DNA from: Neoechinorhynchus agilis
Taxonomy: Eukaryota; Acanthocephala
DNA length: 64,000 nucleotides
NCBI GenBank assembly: GCA_051530055.1
Contig: CM121341.1
Coordinates: 15,066,001 to 15,130,000 of the forward strand
Direction: 5' to 3'
Both the position numbers and the translations under genes were made by a program. Shown here one piece after another: positions 55,273 to 64,000 of the stretch. Under the pieces are notes generated by a model that saw nothing but the letters and a program-made list of their open reading frames with translations, made no database searches and was not told the DNA's origin. Numbering within the stretch: position 1 is the first letter of the stretch; every line of letters begins with the position of its first letter.

Positions 55273-55501
55273 TTTGTCCCATTTTTAGCGTTTGAACTCT
55301 GATGTTTAGCGCTAGTCTTTTTTAAATTGTTGATGCATTTTATATTGGCAAATAACATAACTAATCAAATGCTGAAATTCCCCAGAAAAATTCATATTTT
55401 TATGACTTAAGAAAGACATAATGCAATTTCGTTTCAAAATTTTTGAGAACAAAACCGATTCTTCATTCATCGACGATTTCGCCTATTCTCATTTTAAAAT
55501 T

Positions 55502-55835
55502 AATGGACTCTATTGTAAAATCTGACGCTTTTCCATTAACGCACAAAAACCGTTTCTGGGCTCCGAATAGATGGAAACCACTGAAGGTAATTAGCCGTAG
55601 GAAAATTCCAAGTACTTCCATTCGGACTGTACTTAGAAACTCAGTCATACTTTTAGACGTCGTTGCCAATCTTTTCGGAAAATTATCTATTCTTGGATAT
55701 CAGAAGAAATTTTTGATTAGTGATTACGGTTTTCCTTTGATAGATGCTTTCAATATGTGTCCAGAGTTTGCATATACGCCCGAAAACGTATCTTTTTCAA
55801 TGCGATCGTTGGTCTTTCTGAGCAATCAACGATGA
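55502..55835 (+). CDS. doubtful small frame, 110 aa
   Basis: Open from the ATG at 55502 (MDSIVKSDAFPLTHKNRFWA and on) to the stop at 55833-55835. It could be a divergent neighbour of the 56-aa gene. It has few charged runs, no recognisable domain, and an equally open minus-strand frame overlaps it, so it may be chance. The region 55836-56690 has no supported feature. Confidence 0.3.
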
Positions 55836-56692
55836 CTGCCTGAAGTATTATTGTTGCTTATTTTAAAAAATCCGTCGTTGTTACATTGGGAAAAATTCAT
55901 TAAAAATTCAATCGGCGTCATATTCATTTCTGTCATAAGCAGGATTTAAATCTGTATATAAATATTCCTAATAACTTTTTTAACGCCTCGTTGATTGATG
56001 AGTATTTCCACTTCCTCAAGAAAGCGATTTGTTATCATGTTGAACATTCCGAAACGCCTGAGTGATATTGCGTTGAAAAAGCCTACAGTGCACTGATTAG
56101 TAAGTGGTAATTGCGAGCGCATAAATCTTCAACTTTCTATTGACGAATTAATAGGAAAAATGTAATTCCATGCATGATCTCTTAAATCAAGTTTGGAGTT
56201 TCTCGGATTCTTTTTCGAACTTTGGCTTTAGCCAAATCAGTTCATAAATTCTCATCTCTTGAAGACACCATGATGCATTAAGCCGATCTTCTAACTTTTC
56301 GAAAAAGTTGAAGTGTCGTATTCACTGATTTGAAGCCTCTTGCTCACTAGCGTTGCACACTGGCAACAACGTGAGGTCAATATCAGTCGCGAGTGCAGAA
56401 AATACCGCTCATCAATATTAGGAGAAACGATTATAAAGCATGTTATTTTACTGTTGACTTTGTTACAAATTCTGAACTATATCACTTTTGATGATCCGGT
56501 AGTATTTCAGTATGAGCCAATCTCGCGGTTATTGTTGAAATATTCCTTTTAATCTGCTATATAAATTAGAAAATGTATATCTATGTGCGCATCGAGAAGA
56601 CAAAAAACCAAGAAAAATTCTACGCTTTCCCCACTAACTTAGTGAGTCATATTCATTAGTCACAATAAAAGCGTTAAAAACCGTCGCTAGTT

Positions 56693-59600
56693 TCAGAGAA
56701 ACAACAACAGCGTGACGTCCAGTGACGCCCTCCATTAATTGCGAGAAAGTGCCCTTATGTTGGGAGCATCACAGAAACAACAAAAGCGTGATACCCGCAT
56801 CCAGCATCTGTGAGATAGTGTCTTCATGTTGTGCTCGTTAGAAAAACAACAACAGCGTCGATAAAGTGTCCTTATGTTATGAGCGTCGGAGACACGAGAA
56901 CAGCGGTCGGGCTTTCAAAATTCCGAGAACATTATCATATATTGAGTATCGGTTAAACAACAAAAGCGTGATTCCCGCATACAGCATCTGTGAAATAGTG
57001 TCTTCATGTTGTGCTCGTTAGAAAAACAACAACAGCGTGACGTTTCGGCTTAGTGCGATAAAGTGTCCTTATGTTATGAGCGTCGGAGACACGAGAACAG
57101 CGTCTAATCAGGCTTTCAAAAACTCCGAGAACGTGTCCTTATGTTATGAGTATCGGATTCAGCAACAAAATCATTGATTCCCGCATCCAGCATCTGTGAG
57201 ATAGTGTCTTCATGTTGTGCTCGTTAGAAAAACAACAACAGCGTGACGCTTCGGCTTAGTGCGATAAAGTGTCCTTACGTTGTGAGCGTCGGAGACACGA
57301 GAACAGCGTCTAATCGGGCTTTCAAAAACTCCGAGAGCGTGTCCTTATGTTATGAGCATCGGTTAAACAACAAAATCGTGATTCCCGCATCCAGCATCTG
57401 TGAGATAGTGTCTTCATGTTGTGCTCCTTAGAAAAACAACAACAGCGTGACGCTTCGGCTTAGTGCGATAAAGTGTCCTTATGTTGTGAGTGTCAGAGGC
57501 ACGAGAACAGCGTCTAATCGGGCTCTCAAAAACTCCGAGAACGTGTCCTTATGTTATGAGTATCGGTTAAACAACAAAATCGTGATTCCCGCATCCAGCA
57601 TCTGTGAGATAGTGTCTTCATGTTGTGCTCGCTAGAAAAACAACAACAGCGTGACGCTACGGCTTAGTGCGATAAAGTGTCCTTATGTTGTGAGCGTCGG
57701 AGACACGAGAACAGCGTCTAACCGGGCTTTCAAAAACTCCGAAAACGTGTCCTTATGTTATGAGTATCGGTTAAACAACAAAATCGTGATTCTCGCATCC
57801 AGCATCTGTGAGATAGTGTCTTCATGTTGTGCTCGTTAGAAAAACAACAACAGCGTGACGCTTCGGCTTAGTGCGGTAAAGTGTCCTTATGTTGCGAGCG
57901 TCAGGCTACACAGGCTTATCATTAATCAAAGCTTTCAAAAACTTCGAGAACCTGTCCTTATGTTATGAGTATCGGTTAAACAACCGGCGTGATTACATCC
58001 AGCATCTGTGAGATATTTATGCTTCATGTTGTGCTCGTTAGAAAAACAACAACAGCGTGACGCTTCGGCTTAGTGCGATAAAGTGTCCTTATATTGTAGA
58101 GCGTCGGAGACACGAACAGCGTCTAATCCGGCTTTCAAAAACTGAGAGAACGTGTCCTTATGTTATGAGTATCGGTTAAACAACAAATCTTACGTTCTCG
58201 CATCCAGCATCTGTGAGATAGTGTCTTCATGTTGTGCTCGTTAGAAAAACAACAACAGCGTGACGCTTCGGCTTAGTGCGATAAAGTGTCCTTATGTTGT
58301 GAGCGTCGGAGACACGAGAACAGCGTCTAATCGGGCTTTCAAAAATTCCGAGAACGTGTCCTTATGTTATGAGTATCGGTTAAACAACAAAAGCGTGATA
58401 CCCGCATCCAGCATCTGTGAGATAGTGTCTTCATGTTGTGCTCGTTAGAAAAACAACAACAGCGTGACGCTTCGGCTTAGTGCGATAAAGTGTCCTTATG
58501 TTGTGAGCGTCGGAGACACGAGAACAGCGTCTAATCGGGCTTTCAAAAATTCCGAGAACGTGTCCTTATGTTATGAGTATCGGTTAAACAACAAAATCGT
58601 GATTCCCGCATCCAGCATCTGTGAGATAGTGTCTTCATGTTGTGCTCGTTAGAAAAACAACAACAGCGATACGCTTCGGCTTAGTGCGATAAAGTGTCCT
58701 TACGTTGTGAGCGTCGGAGACACGAGAACAGCGTCTAATCGGGCTTTCAAAAACTCCGAGAGCGTGTCATTATGTTATGAGCATCGGTTAAACAACAAAA
58801 TCGTGATTCCCGCATCCAGCATCTGTGAGATAGTGTCTTCATGTTGTGCTCGTTAGAAAAACAACAACAGCGTGACGCTTCGGCTTAGTGCGATAAAGTG
58901 TCCTTATGTTGTGAGTATAAGAGGCATGAGAACAGCGTCTAATCGGGCTCTCAAAAACTCCGAGAACGTGTCCTTATGTTATGAGTATCGGTTAAACAAC
59001 AAAATCGTGATTCCCGCATCCAGCATCTATGAGATAGTGTCTTCATGTTGTGCTCGCTGGAAAAACAACAACAGCATGGCACTGAAAGCAGTGACAAAAG
59101 TGTCCTTATGTTGTGAGCGTCGGAGACACGAACAGCGTCTAACCGGGCTTTCAAAAACTCCGAGAACGTGTCCTTATGTTATGAGTATCGGTTAAACAAC
59201 AAAATCGTGATTCTCGCATCCAGCATCTGTGAGATAGTGTCTTCATGTTCATGCTCATTCAGAAAAACAACAACAGCGTGACGCTTCGGCTTAGTGCGAT
59301 AAAGTGTCCTTATGTTGTGAGCGTCGGAGACACGAGAACAGCGTCTAACCGGGCTTTCAAAAACTCCGAGAACGTGTCCTTATGTTATGAGTATCGGTTA
59401 AACAACAAAATCATGATTCTCGCATCCAGCATCTGTGAGATAGTGTCTTCATGTTGTGCTCGTTAGAAAAACAACAACAGCGTGACGCTTCGGCTTAGTG
59501 CGATAAAGTGTCCTTATGTTGTTAGCGTCGGAGACACGAGAACAGCGTCTAACCGGGCTTTCAAAAACTCCGAGAACGTGCCCTTATGTTATGAGTATCG

Positions 59601-62600
59601 GTTAAACAACAAAATCGTGATTCTCGCATCAAGCATCTGTGAGATAGTGTCTTCATGTTGTGCTCGTTAGAAAAACAACAACAGCGTGACGCTTCGGCTT
59701 AGTGCATTAAAGTGTCCTTATGTTGCGAGCGTCGGAGACACGCGAACATCGTCCAATCTGGCTTTCAAAAACTCCGAGAACCTGTCCTTATGTTATGAGT
59801 ATCGGTTAAACAACAAAAGCGTGATTCCCGCATCCAGCATCTGTGAGATATTGTTTTCATGTTGTGCTCGTTAGAAAAACAACAACAGCGTGACGCTTCG
59901 GCTTAGTGCGATAAAGTGTCCTTATGTTGTGAGCGTCGGAGACACGAGAACAGCGTCTAATCTGGCTTTCAAAAACTGAGAGAACGTGTCCTTATGTTAT
60001 GAGTATCGGTTAAACAACAAAATCGGGATTCTCGCATCCAGCATCTGTGAGATAGTGTCTTCATGTTGTGCTCGTTAGAAAAACAACAACAGCGTGACGC
60101 TTCGGCTTAGTGCGATAAAGTGTCCTTATGTTGTTAGCGTCGGAGACACGAGAACAGCGTCTAACCGGGCTTTCAAAAACTCCGAGAACGTGCCCTTGTG
60201 TTATGAGTATCGGTTAAACAACAAAATCGTGATTCTCGCATCAAGCATCTGTGAGATAGTGTCTTCATGTTGTGCTCGTTAGAAAAACAACAACAGCGTG
60301 ACGCTTCGGCTTGGAGCTATAAAGTGTCCTTATGTTGTGAGCGTCGGAGACACGAGAACAGCGTCTAATCGGGCTTTTAAAAACTCCGAGAACGTGTCCT
60401 TATGTTATGAGTATCGGTTAAACAACAAAAGCGTGATTCCCGCATCCAGCATCTGTGAGATAGTGTCTTCATGTTGTGCTCGTTAGAAAAACAACAACAG
60501 CGTGACGCTTCGGCTTAGTGCGATAAAGTGTCCTTATGTTGTTAGCGTCGGAGACACGAGAACAGCGTCTAATCTGGCTTTCAAAAACTGAGAGAACGTG
60601 TCCTTATGTTATGAGTATCGGTTAAACAACAAAATCGTGATTCTCGCATCCAGCATCTGTGAGATAGCGTCTTCATGTTGTGCTCGTTAGAAAAACAACA
60701 ACAGCGTGACGCTTCGGCTTGGAGCTATAAAGTGTCCTTATGTTGTGAGCGTCGGAGACAGGAGAACAGCGTCTAATCGGGCTTTTAAAAACTCCGAGAA
60801 CGTGTCCTTATGTTATGAGTATCGATTAAACAACAAAAGCGTGATTCCCGCATCCAGCATCTGTGAGATAGTGTCTTCATGTTGTGCTCGTTAGAAAAAC
60901 AACAACAGCGTGACGCTTCGGCTTAGTGCGGTAAAGTGTCCTTATGTTGCGAGCGTCGGAGACACGCGAACATCGTCCAATCTGGCTTTCAAAAACTTCG
61001 AGAACCTGTCCTTATGTTATGAGTATCGGTTAAACAACAAAAGCGTGAATCCCGCATCCAGCATCTGTGAGATATTGTCTTCATGTTGTGCTCGTTAGAA
61101 AAACAACAACAGCGTGACGCTTCGGCTTAGTGCGATAAAGTGTCCTTATGTTGTGAGCGTCGGAGACACGAGAACAGCGTCTAATCTGGCTTTCAAAAAC
61201 TGAGAGAACGTGTCCTTATGTTATGAGTATCGGTTAAACAACAAAATCGTGATTCTCGCATCCAGCATCTGTGAGATAGCGTGTTCATGTTGTGCTCGTT
61301 AGAAAAACAAAAACAGCGTGACGCTTCGGCTTAGTGCGATAAAGTGTCCTCATGTAGTGAGCGCCAGAGACACGAGAACAGCGTCTAATCGGGCTTTCAA
61401 AAACTCCGAGAACGTGTGCTAATGTTATGAGTATCGCTTAAACAACAAAAGCGTGATTCCCGCATCCAGCATCTGTGAGATAGTGTCTTCATGTTGTGCT
61501 CGTTAGAAAAACAAAAACAGCGTGACGCTTCGGCTTAGTGCGATAAAGTGTCCTCATGTAGTGAGCGTCGGAGACACGAGAACAGCGTCTAATCTGGCTT
61601 TATAAAACTCCGAGAACGTGTCCTTATGTTATGAGTATGGGTTAAAAAACAAAAGCGTGATTCCCGCATTCAGCATATGTGAGATAGTGTCTTCATGTTG
61701 TGCTCGCTAGAAAAACCACAACAGCGTGACGCTACGGCTTAGTGCGATAAAGTGTCCTTATGTTGTGAGCGTCGGAGACACGAGAACAGCGTCTAATCGA
61801 GCTTTCAAAAACTCCGAGAACGTGTCCTTATGTTATGAGTATCGCTTAAACAACAAAATCGTGATTCCCGAATCCAGCATCTGTGAGATGGTGTCTTCAT
61901 GTTGTGCTCGTTAGAAAAACAATTACAGCGTGACGCTTCGTCTTAGTGCGGTAAAGTGTCCTTATGTTGTGAGCGTCAGAGACACGAGAACAGCTTCTAA
62001 TCGGGCTTTCAAAAACTCCGAGAACGTGTCCTTATGTTATGAGTATCGGTTAAACAACAAAATCGTGATTCTCGCATCCAGCATATGTGAGATATTGTCT
62101 TCATGTTGTGCTCGTTAGAAAAACAACAACAGCGTGACGATTCGGCTTTGTGCGATAAAGTGTCCTTATGTTATGAGCGTCGGAGACACGAGAACAGCGT
62201 CTAATCGGGCTTTCAAAAACTCTGAGAACGTGTCCTTATGTTATGAGTATCGGTTAAACAACAAAATCGTGATTCTCGCATCCAGCATATGTGAGATTGT
62301 GTCTTCATGTTGTGCTCGTTAGAAAAACAACAACAGCGTGACGCTTCGGCTTAGTGCGATAAAGTGTCCTTATGTTATGAGCGTCGGAGACACGAGAACA
62401 GCGTCTAATCGGGCTTTCAAAAACTCCGAGAACGTGTCCTTATGTTATGAGTATCGCTTAAACAACAAAATCGTGATTCCCGCATCCAGCATCTGTGAGA
62501 TAGTGTCTTCATGTTGTGCTCGCTAGAAAAACAACAACAGCGTGACGCTACGGCTTAGTGCGATAAAGTGTCTTTATGTTGTGAGCGTCGGAGACACGAG

Positions 62601-64000
62601 AACAGCGTCTAACCGGGCTTTCAAAAACTCCGAGAACGTGCCCTTATGTTATGAGTATCGCTTAAACAACAAAAGCGTGATTCCCGCATCCAGCATCTGT
62701 GAGATAGTGTCTTCATGTTGTGCTCGCTAGAAAAACAACAACAGCGTGACGCTACGGCTTAGTGCGATAAAGTGTCTTTATGTTGTGAGCGTTAGAGACA
62801 CGCGAACATCGTCCAATCTGGCTTTCAAAAACTCCGAGAACCTGTCCTTATGTTATGAGTATCGGTTAAACAACAAAAGCGTGATTCCCGCATCCAGCAT
62901 CTGTGAAATATTGTCTTCATGTTGTGCTCGTTAGAAAAACAACAACAGCGTGACGCTTCGGCTTAGTGCGAGAAAGTGTACTTATGTTGTGAGCGTCGGA
63001 GATACGAGAACAGCGTCTAATCTGGCTTTCAAAAACTGAGAGAACGTGTCCTTATGTTATGAGTATCGGTTAAACAACAAAATCGTGATTCTCGCATCCA
63101 GCATCTGTGAGATAGCGTCTTCATGTTGTGCTCGTTAGAAAAACAAAAACAGCGTGACGCTTCGGCTTAGTGCGATAAAGTGTCCTCATGTAGTGAGCGT
63201 CAGAGACACGAGAACAGCGTCTAATCGGGCTTTCAAAAACTCCGAGAACGTGTCCTAATGTTATGAGTATCGCTTAAACAACAAAAGCGTGATTCCCGCA
63301 TCCAGCATCTGTGAGATAGTGTCTTCATGTTGTGCTCGCTAGAAAAACCACAACAGCGTGACGCTACGGCTTAGTGCGGTAAGGTGTCCTTATGTTGTGA
63401 GCGTCGGAGACACGAGAACAGCGTCTAATCTGGCTTTATAAAACTCCGAGAACGTGTCCTTATGTTATGAGTATGGGTTAAAAAACAAAAGCGTGATTCC
63501 CGCATTCAGCATATGTGAGATAGTGTCTTCATGTTGTGCTCGCTAGAAAAACCACAACAGCGTGACGCTACGGCTTAGTGCGATAAAGTGTCCTTATGTT
63601 GTGAGCGTCGGAGACACGAGAACAGCATCTAATCGGGCTTTCAGAAACTCCGATAACGTGTCCTTATGTTATGAGTATCGGCTAAACAACAAAATCGTTA
63701 TTCTCGCATCCAGCATCTGTGAGATAGTGTCTTCATGTTGTGCTCGTTAGAAAAACAACAACAGCGTGGCGCTTCGGCTTAGTGCGATAAAGTGTCCTTA
63801 TGTTGTGAGCGTTTGAGACACGAGAACAGCGTCTAATCTGGCTTAAAAACTCCGAGAACGTGTCCTTATGTTATGAGTATCGGTTAAACAACAAATGCGT
63901 GATTCCCGCATCCAGCATCTGTGAGATATTGTCTTCATGTTGTGCTCGTTAGAAAAACAACAACAGCGTGACGCTTCGGCTTAGTGCGATAAAGTGTCCT
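56693..64000 (+). repeat. 204-bp satellite array built from three 68-bp subunits
   Basis: About 36 head-to-tail monomers run to the end of the window; the first copies (56693-57240) are irregular. Each 204-bp monomer has three related thirds: GCGTGACGCTTCGG...GTGTCCTTATGTTGTGAGCG, GCGTCTAATCGGGC...GTGTCCTTATGTTATGAGTA and CGTGATTCCCGCAT...GTGTCTTCATGTTGTGCTCG. All share the GTGTCYTYATGTTRTG core. Because 204 is a multiple of 3, the same 62-codon frame recurs in each unit, ended by TAG; this is not coding. Some variant blocks recur 1836 bp (9 monomers) apart. The 3' end is not in the window. Confidence 0.97.

Noticed and set aside
57243-63750. Many 62-codon open frames with nearly identical proteins, like a tandem peptide gene family
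   Set aside because: They are a by-product of a 204-bp satellite whose length is divisible by 3. Monomers vary at all codon positions, and the frame is stopped in every unit.
56693-64000. CRISPR-like regular repeats
   Set aside because: Whole 204-bp units repeat without unique spacers, in a eukaryotic context; this is a satellite.

Overview
This is a 64 kb window of an animal nuclear genome. It holds about 18 host genes or gene fragments on both strands. Ordinary introns are very short (about 45-55 nt, GT..TTTCAG or TTTTAG). Most ATG codons sit 0-15 nt after a TTTTAG/TTTCTAG-like 3' splice acceptor, and several genes are packed head to tail like operons. That pattern, together with RTE-type and restriction-endonuclease (R2-like) LINEs and Penelope-like elements, fits a small invertebrate that uses spliced-leader trans-splicing, most likely a nematode. 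The phylum is an inference; nothing here proves it.

Layout. 0-2.4 kb: a small secreted protein, a hairpin repeat, a tRNA-derived SINE and a tiny incomplete Ty3/gypsy element with 99-bp LTRs. 3.0-13.1 kb is gene-rich: NMD3 (60S ribosome export), a USP8-type deubiquitinase, and an intronless 1370-aa multi-Tudor protein on the minus strand. 14.9-28 kb is a transposon graveyard: Penelope-like RT fragments, a dead-looking alpha-1,4-glycosyltransferase gene, an R2-like LINE, a Jockey/CR1-like LINE with a Penelope fragment inside it, and an RTE LINE. 28-30 kb: an RRM/coiled-coil gene. 30-36 kb: decayed DNA and a rearranged second R2-like LINE. 36.5-52.9 kb is gene-rich: an acidic protein plus SRP9 as a likely operon, WRAP53/TCAB1, a coiled-coil protein, PSMA3 (proteasome alpha), a type II membrane glycoprotein, SSU72 (RNA polymerase II CTD phosphatase), a SUGP1-like G-patch protein and two small genes. 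52.96-53.83 kb: a 198-bp satellite. 54.2-55.3 kb: a CCCH zinc-finger gene and a 56-aa gene. 56.7 kb to the end: a 204-bp satellite array made of three related 68-bp subunits.

The recognised genes are mostly housekeeping RNA and protein-quality functions (ribosome export, SRP, Cajal-body/telomerase RNA trafficking, CTD dephosphorylation, splicing, proteasome, ubiquitin removal). They do not form one pathway.

The most unusual observation is a set of at least five introns, in NMD3, USP8, PSMA3, SSU72 and the SUGP1-like gene, that have no workable GT-AG boundaries. Their positions are fixed by strong protein homology on both sides. In each, the two intron ends carry short inverted repeats that could pair. 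Two of them, in NMD3 and SSU72, also share a homologous interior of about 140 bp although the host genes are unrelated. This looks like a mobile family of non-canonical introns with base-pairing ends (introner-like), living beside ordinary GT-AG introns, even in the same genes.
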